NCBI GenBank assembly: GCA_029101185.1
Contig: JAQXQN010000151.1
Location: forward strand, 1 to 47,641
Length of the DNA: 47,641 nt
DNA from: Eggerthellales bacterium
GTDB lineage: Bacteria; Actinomycetota; Coriobacteriia; Coriobacteriales; Eggerthellaceae
Direction of reading: 5' to 3'
Positions within the stretch are counted from its first letter, which is position 1. Each line of letters begins with the position of its first letter. Under the pieces are notes generated by a model. It did not search any database. It saw only the letters and a list, made by a program, of their open reading frames with translations, and was not told the DNA's origin. Below, in pieces: positions 1 to 7,177 of the stretch. The translations under genes were made by a program, and so were the position numbers.

Positions 1-7
1 ATCAGAA

Positions 8-64
8 TGGACGTTTTGCACGATTGGGAGTCAAAAAACGTCTCCCAATCGTCGATTTCGTCCA
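8..64. repeat. Long imperfect hairpin (REP/MITE-like intergenic repeat)
   Basis: Two 23-nt arms are seen: TGGACG (8-13), a 6-nt unpaired stretch and ACGATTGGGAG (20-30) face CTCCCAATCGT (42-52), a 6-nt unpaired stretch and CGTCCA (59-64). All 17 arm positions outside the symmetric internal loop pair exactly, around an 11-nt A-rich apical loop. The element is not coding in any convincing frame. It resembles a REP or MITE-type intergenic element. Its genome copy number cannot be seen here. Confidence 0.6.
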
Positions 65-105
65 CGAGGCCCCCTTCTGGTCTCCCAATCGTCGATTTCG
101 TCCAC
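41..105. repeat. 25-bp direct repeat, 40-bp period
   Basis: The 25 bases at 41-65 recur exactly at 81-105. The right arm of the upstream hairpin is therefore duplicated once without its left arm. Only 15 bp separate the copies, too short for a CRISPR spacer. From 106 to 294 I see no gene or clear signal, only a 6-bp CCGCTT/AAGCGG palindrome near 210 and a weak repeat around the stop codon at 295. Confidence 0.6.
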
Positions 106-294
106 ACCCATTTCTGTATCCGCAGACTAACACCATCACCATCCCTGCTAAGCCCACCCTCTGGTCAAAATAGACTTCAAACGGACCTATCCCCTTAGGT
201 GGAACGGACCGCTTCAAGCGGACAAGGGGTCAGGGGCCAGGCGCCTCAAGCGGGCCAGGCCACTTCGGCAGGTGCGGCCCACCACCACGCACGG

Positions 295-1029
295 TCACTT
301 CGACACGCTGAACACCACAATTGGAGACACCTTGGGGTGCTTGGCGTAGAAGTCCTTCACCGTGGCATAGGTTTCCCGGTCGTAGTTGTTGTGGGAGTGC
401 AGCCGGCCGTCGGCCTCGCGAGTGAGGCAGATGGTATGGGCGCTGCCGGTGATGGTGTCCTTGTCGTTCCAAAAAGTGGTGAGCACATGGGTGACGGCAG
501 ATTGGTCGGTTGCGGGAATCTGTTTAGTTTTGAAGCCTCGCTGCTTGAGGTATTGCTCGATCATCCAGGGGTCGGTGCCGAACTCGCCCTTGACCATGAT
601 GCCCTCGGCCTCGAAATGCTCCACCAGATCCACGATGCTGGTTTTGCGCCCGAGGGATTTGACCAGGTTATACGTGGCGATAATCCCGCAGCCGCCCCAG
701 TTGAGATTGGCGACCCCCACCTTGATTGCCTCGCAGGCGGGGTTCTTCTGGTCCTCCACGTAGCCCTTTGCGGCAAGCTTCTCAAAAGCCGACTCCGCCT
801 TCTTGTTGGCGGGCTTGTTGTCGGGGATGGGGTCCGTGGCTTTCGTGTCGCCAAGAACCGCCTTGAGCAGGGGCGCCGCCACAGGAATAACCAGGTCCTC
901 CGACTTGCGCAGGATAGCGAAGGCCTCCTTCTCCCTGCCCTTCACGAAATCGTAAAACAGCTTGAGCGCCGTATCGGTGGGAGCCTTTGCGGAATGAGAG
1001 GCTTGCGAGGCGTGACTTCCAAGTGACAT
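295..1029 (-). CDS. Hypothetical protein with papain-like (C39-like) fold
   Basis: A 244-residue protein of unknown function. I chose the ATG at 1029 because GAAAGGAG sits just upstream; a longer reading frame to 1197 has no site and a low-complexity start. The second half looks like a C39-type papain-fold peptidase or bacteriocin-processing domain: Cys114 in WGGCGIIATYNL followed by a helix, His198 in GSAHTICL, and Asn214/Asn215 or Asp217 in HSHNNYD would form a Cys-His-Asn/Asp triad. No signal peptide or membrane segment is visible, so it is probably cytoplasmic. The first 100 residues are charged and helical and match nothing I recognise. It is divergent from the amino-sugar operon. The peptidase-fold reading is inference from the spacing of the three candidate residues. 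Confidence 0.7.
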   Translation of the reverse strand: MSLGSHASQASHSAKAPTDTALKLFYDFVKGREKEAFAILRKSEDLVIPVAAPLLKAVLGDTKATDPIPDNKPANKKAESAFEKLAAKGYVEDQKNPACEAIKVGVANLNWGGCGIIATYNLVKSLGRKTSIVDLVEHFEAEGIMVKGEFGTDPWMIEQYLKQRGFKTKQIPATDQSAVTHVLTTFWNDKDTITGSAHTICLTREADGRLHSHNNYDRETYATVKDFYAKHPKVSPIVVFSVSK

Positions 1030-1164
1030 ATGAGCTCCTTTCATGGCGAAGCGTGCTTTGACGAAGCGCTCGCGGCGACCGGGCGCGTTCGCGGCGGCCG
1101 GGCTCGAGCGCGGCGGCTGGGCTCGGGCGCGGCGGCTGGGCGCAGATGTGGCATCAACGCGGGC

Positions 1165-1170
1165 ATTATA
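1165..1170 (-). promoter_or_regulatory. Candidate -10 box for the papain-fold gene
   Basis: A perfect TATAAT on the minus strand lies about 135 nt upstream of the start at 1029. No convincing -35 box is present at 16-18 nt. Similar isolated TATAAT boxes precede the prepilin peptidase (16132) and addB (37529). Confidence 0.35.
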
Positions 1171-1257
1171 CCTGGCTGGCACAGCGAGGGGCACCATTCC
1201 TGCACCATCCCGCGGCTGGCAGCGCTACAATTTGCCTCAATTGCAGAAAGGCCCACT

Positions 1258-2316
1258 ATGCATCCCTTTTTCATCTCCGTCGACGGCGGCGGATCATCCA
1301 CAAAGCTCCTTGTGACAGACGAGGCAGGCACCCAGCTGGCCACCTGTTCCGTTGGGTCCACCAGTTTCAAGTCCGCAGGCTATGACCAGGCAGAACACAA
1401 CATCGCCCAAGCGGTCCAAACCCTCACCAATCTTGGGTATCCACCCTGCCAGGCCCAAGCAGCAACCTGGGGGCTATCCGGCTGCGACGCCCCCGCCGAC
1501 CTTGCGAAATACCGCCAGATTCTCCAAGACTGCGGCCTTGACCTGCGCATTCACCATGTTTGCAACGACTCATTCCTGGCCCTGTACGCACATGCCCAGC
1601 CCCCCGCGATCGTGGTGATATCCGGCACTGGGTCCATCGCCTACGGGGTTGACCGTCACAGAAACGCCAGCAGGGCAGGGGGTCTTGGGTACCGATTCTC
1701 GGACCTGGGGTCCGGCTGCTGGATGGGCGCCCAGCTCCTTGAGGCGTTCGCCCTGCACCTTGAGCACATTAGTACCTCAGGCATCGCCCCAGATGATCCT
1801 GGGTTTTCCCTGATAGAAAAGGTGGTTCAGGACGCTTCGACAGACAAAACGGCGGCCGAGTCGGACAAGGCGGCCGGATCAGACAAGGCATCAGCCGAAT
1901 CGGACAAGGCGGCCGAGGGGCGCAAAGAAGCGTCCCCGAAGGAGATGCTCCAGATCCTCTCCAACGCAGACGAACCGTCCTGGTTTGCTCACCTTGCCTA
2001 CCTCGTGCTCTCAGCCCCCGAGGCGCAAGAGTCTCCCCTATGCACCCGAGTAGCCCAACAAGGCGCGCGCTACTTGGCGGGATACGTGGCTGAACTGGTC
2101 AGACGCATGACTTCGGGTGCCGAAGCGTGCGCTCCGGAAGAGATTACCCTGGTCATGGCGGGAGGCCTGACCCGAATCGGGCTGGTCCGCGGGGCCCTTG
2201 AGCGCCAGCTTGCGCGCATTGATGGAATCGACCCGAAAAAAATACTGGCTGGAGACGTGGACCCGGTCTGGGGCGGCATCTCCATGGCTCGAGAAAGGCT
2301 GTGGTATGAAGAATAG
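1258..2316 (+). CDS. BadF/BadG/BcrA/BcrD-type N-acetylglucosamine kinase family protein
   Basis: A 352-residue sugar kinase of the ASKHA fold, probably phosphorylating N-acetylglucosamine or a related amino sugar with ATP. Residues 9-16 (DGGGSSTK) form the first phosphate loop, SGTGS (122-126) the second, and a glycine-rich GDVDPVWGG motif lies near the C-terminus. The start is the ATG at 1258, placing the phosphate loop about 9 residues from the N-terminus as usual; a longer frame from 1030 has only low-complexity sequence before it. Residues 192-228 are an alanine/lysine/aspartate-rich insert not expected in the family. It is the first gene of an operon, and its end overlaps the transporter start by 11 nt. 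The exact substrate is inferred from the deacetylase and transporter neighbours. Confidence 0.85.
   Translation: MHPFFISVDGGGSSTKLLVTDEAGTQLATCSVGSTSFKSAGYDQAEHNIAQAVQTLTNLGYPPCQAQAATWGLSGCDAPADLAKYRQILQDCGLDLRIHHVCNDSFLALYAHAQPPAIVVISGTGSIAYGVDRHRNASRAGGLGYRFSDLGSGCWMGAQLLEAFALHLEHISTSGIAPDDPGFSLIEKVVQDASTDKTAAESDKAAGSDKASAESDKAAEGRKEASPKEMLQILSNADEPSWFAHLAYLVLSAPEAQESPLCTRVAQQGARYLAGYVAELVRRMTSGAEACAPEEITLVMAGGLTRIGLVRGALERQLARIDGIDPKKILAGDVDPVWGGISMARERLWYEE
1831..1941 (+). repeat. Degenerate SDKAA-encoding repeat inside the kinase gene
   Basis: Residues 192-228 of the kinase are built from imperfect copies of (E)SDKAA, encoded by degenerate units of about 18 bp. A CGAAGCGT word opens the insert at 1832 and a one-mismatch copy closes it near 1927. 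It probably sits in a surface loop that tolerates expansion. Confidence 0.65.
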
Positions 2317-3649
2317 ACGCGAAAACGGTGGCGTGACCCTGGTAGAGCGCATCGCCTACCCTTTGGGGCTTGCGGGGCAGAACATGGTGTACAACTTCAT
2401 GTCCATGTACATCCTGTTCTTCTTCACGGACCTGCTAGGCATCCCCGCCGCCATTGCAACCGGCATCATCATGGCGGCTAGCGCTTGGGACGTGATCAAC
2501 GACCCTCTCATGGGCCTCATCACCGACAGAACCCGCACCCGCCTGGGCAAGCTTCGCCCCTACCTGATCTTCGGGCCGGTGGTGCTTGCCATCATGTTCG
2601 CCCTGTGCTTCTGCGACTTTGGCCTGGCCCAGGTCGCGGCCATTGGCGTGGCCGCCCTGTTCTACGTGCTCTGGGGCATGAGCTACACCGTATGCGACAT
2701 CCCCATCTGGGCCATCTCCTCCGTGGTATCAAAGGACCCCTCCCAGAGAAACTCCATGGTTACCCTGGGCAAGATCGGCGGCACCGTGGGCACTGCCATC
2801 TGCACCGTCTGCAGCATCATGGTGATCAACGGGTTTGGCGGCGAGCGCCTGGCCAGCGCCTACACCTATGCCGCAATTGTCATCGGCCTGGTGTCCTGCG
2901 TGCTTATGACCATCACTGGCCTGGTGCTCAAGGAGCGCATCGAGCCCGCCGCCAAGCCGGTCTCCTTCCGCGAGAACCTGCGCACCGTCACCTGTAACCG
3001 ACCCCTGATGGCGCTGCTTGTGGGCATCCTGGTGGTCAACATGGTCAACAACATCCGTCAGGCAGCCCAGACCTACTTTGCCATCTACGTCTGGGGAGAC
3101 TCCTCCTGGCTCACTCCCATTGGCATCAGCCTGATTGTGGGCATGGTGGCCGGCATGGCCCTCACCCCCATGCTTATGGGACGCTTCGACAAGCGAAAGC
3201 TGTTCATCGGCTCCTGCATTGGCGGGGCCGTGGCCTCCTCCATCCCGTTTTTCATCGGCGGGGGCAATATCATGTTCTGCCTGGTGGTGCTTGGGGTCAG
3301 CTTCGCCTTCACCGGCGTGACCACCATCACCACCTCAAGCATGCTCATCGACGCGGTGGACTTTTCCCAGTACAAGCTGGGATTCAGGGGCGAGGGCATC
3401 ATCTTCAGCCTGAACACCTTCCTCTCCAAACTCAGCGGCATGATTTCGCGGGCCGTGGTAGGCGTGGGGCTGGTGCTCATGAGTTACGAGGCCGACGCCG
3501 CCGTCACGCCTCTGCTCAGCAGCGGCCTGAGCGCCATGATTTACCTGATTCCCGCTGCATGCTTCCTGCTGGCCATCATCCCCATGATGTTCTACCACAT
3601 CAGCCCCGAAGAACAGGCCGGTATCGAGGCCATGCGCCAACAGCAGTAA
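2306..3649 (+). CDS. GPH-family (glycoside-pentoside-hexuronide) sugar:cation symporter
   Basis: A 447-residue integral membrane protein with about 12 hydrophobic segments, typical of the GPH branch of the major facilitator superfamily. Diagnostic stretches are the N-terminal helix with NMVYNFMSMYILFFFTD, the NDPLMGLITDRTRTRLGKLRPYL loop between helices 2 and 3, and a cytoplasmic linker followed by the second six-helix bundle. The start ATG at 2306 overlaps the kinase stop (tail YEE), with GAAAGG upstream, so translation is probably coupled. GPH members import sugars with protons or sodium. Flanking GlcNAc-type kinase and PIG-L deacetylase genes suggest an N-acetylated sugar as cargo, which is inference. 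A CGAAGCGT word (3181) encodes the RFD of the GRFDKRK loop. Confidence 0.88.
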   Translation: MKNRRENGGVTLVERIAYPLGLAGQNMVYNFMSMYILFFFTDLLGIPAAIATGIIMAASAWDVINDPLMGLITDRTRTRLGKLRPYLIFGPVVLAIMFALCFCDFGLAQVAAIGVAALFYVLWGMSYTVCDIPIWAISSVVSKDPSQRNSMVTLGKIGGTVGTAICTVCSIMVINGFGGERLASAYTYAAIVIGLVSCVLMTITGLVLKERIEPAAKPVSFRENLRTVTCNRPLMALLVGILVVNMVNNIRQAAQTYFAIYVWGDSSWLTPIGISLIVGMVAGMALTPMLMGRFDKRKLFIGSCIGGAVASSIPFFIGGGNIMFCLVVLGVSFAFTGVTTITTSSMLIDAVDFSQYKLGFRGEGIIFSLNTFLSKLSGMISRAVVGVGLVLMSYEADAAVTPLLSSGLSAMIYLIPAACFLLAIIPMMFYHISPEEQAGIEAMRQQQ

Positions 3650-3704
3650 CCCATACAGCGGCAGCGCACCACGCGCTGCGAGCCCACCAAGTAAAGGAGC
3701 ATCC

Positions 3705-4454
3705 ATGGAAACTTCCGCCATCGCCCAGCTCATGCAGCCCCCTGCATTGGATACCTGTCGAAGCGTCCTGTGCGTGGCGCCCCATCCAGACGACAACGAG
3801 ATCGGCATGGGAGGGGTGATTGCCCAGATGACAGCGGCGGGGGTCCATGTTGACTACCTGACCGTCACCGATGGCGCCCTCGGGGATCTAGGCCTTCATG
3901 ATCCCGAGCTTGACCTGGCCCATGTCCGCAAGACCGAGGCCATTGCTGCAGGGCAACTGCTTGGCGTGAGGGACTTCTACTGGCTTGACCTGCCAGACGG
4001 CACGCTCAGAGACGTTCCCGCCTTGGCTCGGGCGATAGCCGAACGGCTGCGCCAGGGCGGCTATGACGCCGTGTTCTGTCCGGACCCCTGGAACGCCTAC
4101 GAGGCACATATGGACCATGTAGTGGTTGGCCGGGCCACAGCCCAAGCCGCCATCAGCTGCAACCTGCGCGCTTATCCCGAAGGCACCCACACTGCTCCCT
4201 GCAACCTCCAGGCAGTGGGATTCTACTTCACCGGCAAACCCAACACCGTCGTTGACATCACCGGGTACTTTGCCCAAAAGATGCAGGCCATTGCCGCCCA
4301 CCAGTCCCAGATCAGCCCCGAGATGCTGCAGCTCTACACCGGGTACTTTGCCTTCAGAGGCCAGCGGCTCACCCAATCCGAGGCCATCGGCGAGGGGCTG
4401 AAGGTGCTTGCCCCACTGCTGCTCCACTGCATCCCCGAGGCCGCAGACATTTAA
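3705..4454 (+). CDS. PIG-L/LmbE family deacetylase
   Basis: A 249-residue zinc-dependent N-deacetylase of the PIG-L (LmbE) family, which removes acetyl groups from GlcNAc-containing molecules. The metal site is clear: residues 25-32 APHPDDNE (His27, Asp29 or Asp30) and the HMDHVVVG motif near residue 130, matching the family HxDH. The ATG at 3705 is preceded by AAAGGAG. It follows the GPH transporter by 55 nt on the same strand. Together with the kinase this suggests uptake, deacetylation and phosphorylation of an N-acetyl sugar or sugar conjugate. Mycothiol or bacillithiol-type deacetylases share the family, so a thiol-metabolism role is the alternative. Confidence 0.85.
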   Translation: METSAIAQLMQPPALDTCRSVLCVAPHPDDNEIGMGGVIAQMTAAGVHVDYLTVTDGALGDLGLHDPELDLAHVRKTEAIAAGQLLGVRDFYWLDLPDGTLRDVPALARAIAERLRQGGYDAVFCPDPWNAYEAHMDHVVVGRATAQAAISCNLRAYPEGTHTAPCNLQAVGFYFTGKPNTVVDITGYFAQKMQAIAAHQSQISPEMLQLYTGYFAFRGQRLTQSEAIGEGLKVLAPLLLHCIPEAADI

Positions 4455-4495
4455 TCCACGCCACGTTTTGTCAACGCGCAAGCCTAGCCAGCGCG

Positions 4496-4545
4496 CACGT
4501 TTAGTCAACGCGCACGTTTAGTCAACTCCACGCTTAGTCAACGCG
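4496..4545. repeat. 17-bp tandem repeat across the tsaC stop codon
   Basis: Three near-identical units, CACGTTTAGTCAACGCG-like, lie at 4496-4512, 4513-4528 and 4529-4545, with more decayed units on either side. Each unit carries TTA, which is TAA on the minus strand. The third unit contains the actual stop of the gene at 4534, so the C-terminal codons and stop have been duplicated downstream. Confidence 0.7.
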
Positions 4546-5175
4546 CACGCTTCCCTGCCTGAGCACCCGAGGCGCCCCTCCCGTGCAATCCACGATGGTG
4601 GAGGACACGCCGGATCTGGGCGCTTCGTCATAGCAATACGCCGAAACCGCCGCGATCACCTCGGGATCCACCTGGTCAAAAGCCTGAGGGGGCTGCATGC
4701 CCTGGAGGTTTGCGCTGCTTGTTGCCACCGGACCGCCCACGCCCCGCAAGATTTCCAGGGCAACAGGGTCACCCGGCATGCGCAGAGCCACCGTGTGCTC
4801 AGGGCCACAATAGGCCTCGGGCAGGGCCGCAGAGGCAGGAACAATCAGGGTCAGCGCCCCTGGCCAATACTGTTGTGCCAGGTCATATGCGTATTCAGGA
4901 ATATGAGTCCCATAGGTGTCCAGGTCCTGGGGGGATGAAACCAAAAGTGGGATTGCCTTCTCGAGGTCCCGATGCTTGATGGCGTAGAGGGCCTGGGGGG
5001 TCTTCGCGGCAAAGACCGCCACACCCAGGCCGTACACGGTGTCCGTGGGAAACAGGGCTGGCTTGCCTGCAAGAAGGGTTTCTATCACCTGGCGAAGTGA
5101 ACTGCCCGCGGGGTGAGCCGGGGCCGCGGGCTGGGCCGGGGCCCCGGGCTGGGCCAGCAAGGAATCGTCGCTCAT
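4534..5175 (-). CDS. tsaC: L-threonylcarbamoyladenylate synthase (Sua5/YciO/YrdC family)
   Basis: A 213-residue enzyme that makes threonylcarbamoyl-AMP from threonine, bicarbonate and ATP, the first step of t6A modification at position 37 of ANN-decoding tRNAs. The YrdC fold is recognised by KPALFPTDTVYGLG near residue 40, the following KHRDLEK(A)IPLL segment, VALRMPGDP and ATSSANLQG near the C-terminus. It lacks the extra Sua5 domain, so it is of TsaC length. I start it at the ATG at 5175, preceded by GAGAGGAGG; the frame extends to 5304 without support. The N-terminus carries a PAQPAAPAHPA low-complexity stretch. It is transcribed toward the amino-sugar operon (convergent). Confidence 0.88.
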   Translation of the reverse strand: MSDDSLLAQPGAPAQPAAPAHPAGSSLRQVIETLLAGKPALFPTDTVYGLGVAVFAAKTPQALYAIKHRDLEKAIPLLVSSPQDLDTYGTHIPEYAYDLAQQYWPGALTLIVPASAALPEAYCGPEHTVALRMPGDPVALEILRGVGGPVATSSANLQGMQPPQAFDQVDPEVIAAVSAYCYDEAPRSGVSSTIVDCTGGAPRVLRQGSVRVD

Positions 5176-5272
5176 GGCCGCGCAGGCCTCCTCTCCAGGT
5201 ACCCCTTCGGGTTCCCCCTCCGAGCGCCCCACAGAGCGCGAACCACAAAACCAAAAACCAGAAACTTTATCC

Positions 5273-5300
5273 TTGACAGAGAATAACTTTATAGTATTCT
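5273..5300 (+). promoter_or_regulatory. Strong sigma70-like promoter, no long gene downstream
   Basis: TTGACA (5273-5278), a 16-nt spacer, then TATTCT (5295-5300), embedded in a locally AT-rich stretch in otherwise GC-rich DNA. It points rightward into about 120 nt that end at a terminator. The only neighbouring gene downstream is on the opposite strand. Confidence 0.55.
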
Positions 5301-5312
5301 GCAATCAGATAG

Positions 5313-5338
5313 TAATTATCTCCATCCAAGGATAATTA
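5313..5338. promoter_or_regulatory. 8-bp inverted repeat just downstream of the orphan promoter
   Basis: TAATTATC (5313-5320) and GATAATTA (5331-5338) are exact inverted arms 10 nt apart. They cover about +6 to +31 of the predicted transcript and touch the start codon at 5338. This could be a repressor operator or a 5' hairpin. A similar AGTAATT word lies upstream of the DtxR-like gene near 21222, but the match is too short to claim a shared operator. Confidence 0.4.
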
Positions 5339-5394
5339 TGTTAGTGGGCGATGTTCTCCCCCTTAGCAATTCGCCCGCTCTCCTCTCTTCCTAG
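5338..5394 (+). CDS. Possible 18-residue leader peptide
   Basis: ATG at 5338 follows AAGGAT at a suitable distance. The predicted peptide is MLVGDVLPLSNSPALLSS, ending at TAG 5392-5394, which touches the first base of the terminator stem. It is rich in Leu and Ser. Its position before competing hairpins resembles a leader peptide, but a frame this short can arise by chance. Confidence 0.25.
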   Translation: MLVGDVLPLSNSPALLSS

Positions 5395-5424
5395 CGGGCG
5401 AGCATGTGCTCGCCCGTTCCTTTT
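5395..5424 (+). terminator. Intrinsic terminator on the + strand
   Basis: CGGGCGAGCA (5395-5404) pairs exactly with TGCTCGCCCG (5407-5416) around a 2-nt loop, followed by TTCCTTTTT. The T-rich tail fits rightward transcription only, so it does not serve the leftward hydantoinase operon. Confidence 0.65.
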
Positions 5425-5485
5425 TCCCTTTGTTCGCCCGTTCAGAAGCGGGCAGGACGCTTCGCCAGCGAAACAGAGCGTCTCG

Positions 5486-7042
5486 CTATTTACCCAGCTC
5501 GCCTGCGGCACGAACCCGGACGCGATTGGTGTGGCCCGGATAGTACTGCAGCGGCACATCCTCCACGTCGATGATCTCCACCGTCTCGCGCACAGCGCCA
5601 GCCTCCACGGCAAGCTCGATGGCGGCATTGCGGGCCTGATCAAGCGCCTCGTCACGAGGGGTCACGTCATAATCAATGAGAGCCTCGTAGGTGCCGGAGA
5701 CCTTAGAGATGGCAGACCCGATGGCGTTTGCGCAGCCGGAGAACTCGGGCTTGACGCAGATGGCGGTGCCCGCAAGGTCGGTGGGCACCACAATGGAGCC
5801 ACCGCCAACCAGAATGGCGTCAATGTCGTCGTTGGAGACCTTCATCATGTCGATGGAATCCTCCACCAGCTCCCGCATGACGGCCATGGCCGCTTCGGCA
5901 AACTCAAGAGGCATGTCTGCAACCTTTGAGGCATCGCCCACGTTGTCCACCATACCCAGGCGCACCGCAACGTCGGTGGCAGTGGTGACGTCGCCGCCAA
6001 AGACCAGGGCCTTCTCGGTGATGCGGAAGCCCACGGAGTCGGGGCCTACGGTGACGGTGCCGTCCTCATGCTGACGGACAATGGAGCCGCCGCCCAGGCC
6101 AATGGAGATCACGTCGGGCATACGGAAGTTGGTGCGCACGCCACCGATGGTCACGGCAACGCCGGACTCCCGAGGAAATCCGTTTGCCAGCACGCCCAGG
6201 TCAGTGGTGGTGCCTCCCACGTCAATGACAATAGCGTTGTCCATCTTGGACAGGTAGCTAGCACCGCGGATGGAGTTGGTGGGGCCGCAGGCAATGGTCA
6301 GGATGGGGTACTTGCGAGCGTACTCCATAGTCATCAGGGTGCCGTCGTTCTGGGACAGGTACACATCCGCGTTGACCACGCCCTTCTCCGCTAGGGACTT
6401 GGCAAATCCCTCGGTGAAGCGCTCCGCCACCTGATGGAGAGCGGCGTTGAGGATGGTGGCGTTCTCACGCTCGATCAGACCCATGGACCCAATCTCGGAG
6501 GACAGGGACAGACACACGTCCTCGCCAAGCACCTCGCGGGCAATCTTGGCGGCGGCAATCTCGTCGTCGTTGCGCACGGTGGAGAACACGCAGCTAATGG
6601 CCACGGATTGAACCTTGCCCTTCACGCTCTCAAAGAACTCCCGGGCCGCCTGTGCGTCAAACTCGCTGAGGCGCTGGCCGTCAAACTCGAATCCGCCGGG
6701 AATGATGGCATCGGCCACGCACACCGCGGCAATATCGTCCGCCCAGTCCACCATGGGAGGAATGCCCACAGAGGCAGGCGCGCCGATGCGCAGGATGGCA
6801 ATGGGGGCCAGGCCCTGGCGCTGCACGATAGCGTTGGTGCACTGGGTGGTGCCCAGCATGGCCTGCTTGATTTCGGCAGGGTTCACTTCGCCAGCAGAAA
6901 GCACGGCATCAATGGAGCCCATGATTCCAGAATAGATATCGTCAGAAGTGGGGTACTTCACCGCCGCGACAACGCTGAGGTCCTCGTCAATCAGTACGGC
7001 GTCGGTGTTGGTGCCGCCCACGTCAATGCCAAGTTTGTACAT
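5486..7042 (-). CDS. Hydantoinase/oxoprolinase family protein (HyuA-like)
   Basis: A 518-residue protein of the hydantoinase A/oxoprolinase family, ATP-dependent enzymes opening hydantoin-like or 5-oxoproline rings. Two ASKHA-type phosphate loops are visible: DVGGTNTD (7-14) and DVGGTTTD (274-281). GPTNSIRG (253-260) and GLGGGS are further family signatures. It is shorter than classical HyuA (about 650-700 residues) and lacks the usual C-terminal extension, as in the subfamily found beside DUF917 genes. ATG at 7042 with AAAAGGA upstream. It is the last gene of a three-gene operon with two DUF917 proteins, suggesting joint action on a hydantoin or thiohydantoin. The substrate is not readable from sequence. 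Confidence 0.88.
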   Translation of the reverse strand: MYKLGIDVGGTNTDAVLIDEDLSVVAAVKYPTSDDIYSGIMGSIDAVLSAGEVNPAEIKQAMLGTTQCTNAIVQRQGLAPIAILRIGAPASVGIPPMVDWADDIAAVCVADAIIPGGFEFDGQRLSEFDAQAAREFFESVKGKVQSVAISCVFSTVRNDDEIAAAKIAREVLGEDVCLSLSSEIGSMGLIERENATILNAALHQVAERFTEGFAKSLAEKGVVNADVYLSQNDGTLMTMEYARKYPILTIACGPTNSIRGASYLSKMDNAIVIDVGGTTTDLGVLANGFPRESGVAVTIGGVRTNFRMPDVISIGLGGGSIVRQHEDGTVTVGPDSVGFRITEKALVFGGDVTTATDVAVRLGMVDNVGDASKVADMPLEFAEAAMAVMRELVEDSIDMMKVSNDDIDAILVGGGSIVVPTDLAGTAICVKPEFSGCANAIGSAISKVSGTYEALIDYDVTPRDEALDQARNAAIELAVEAGAVRETVEIIDVEDVPLQYYPGHTNRVRVRAAGELGK

Positions 7043-7065
7043 GTTGGTTCCTTTTCATCGCGGCC

Positions 7066-7166
7066 CTGGATGGGTGCGTCCAGGGCGGTTGCTTGAGTGG
7101 TTGAGAAGTCCGATCCCATCTGGAGGCCATGCCCCGAGGGACCGATGTGCACACCGCAGTGCACAT
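7066..7166 (-). other. Two intercistronic hairpins between DUF917 and hyuA genes
   Basis: The 135-nt gap between the two genes holds an 8-bp stem with a 6-nt loop (ATGTGCAC 7145-7152 with GTGCACAT 7159-7166) and a 6-bp stem (CCTGGA/TCCAGG, about 7066-7085). Neither has a U tract. They may stabilise mRNA segments or modulate the operon between genes. Confidence 0.4.
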
Positions 7167-7177
7167 GTAGGGCGACG

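Larger units (their letters stand above)
5307..5428 (+). ncRNA. Candidate small RNA or orphan attenuator
   Basis: The segment runs from the predicted start site of the 5273-5300 promoter to an intrinsic terminator. Four pairing arms are visible: A 5343-5351, B 5371-5379, C 5394-5400 and D 5411-5416. A can pair with B (one G:U) and C with D (terminator), or B with C (CGCCCGC/GCGGGCG), the classic attenuator arrangement. No + strand gene follows, so it may act as a free RNA. Its existence is inferred from sequence alone. Confidence 0.4.

Noticed and set aside
41-105. Possible CRISPR array from two identical 25-bp repeats
   Set aside because: Only two repeats with a 15-bp spacer, and the repeat is one arm of a larger hairpin. 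No cas genes are in the window.
1030-1257. Longer N-terminus for the BadF-type kinase from the upstream open frame
   Set aside because: The extension is low-complexity Arg/Ala sequence with no ribosome site and overlaps the 5' leader of the opposite gene; the phosphate loop lies in the right place from the ATG at 1258.
5430-5485. Terminator for the hydantoinase operon in the GCCCG/CGGGC hairpin near 5435-5453
   Set aside because: Stem is 5 bp and no U tract follows on the minus strand.
6068-7096. Long open frames on the + strand opposite the hydantoinase gene
   Set aside because: They are antisense shadows in GC-rich DNA; the minus-strand frame has clear family motifs.
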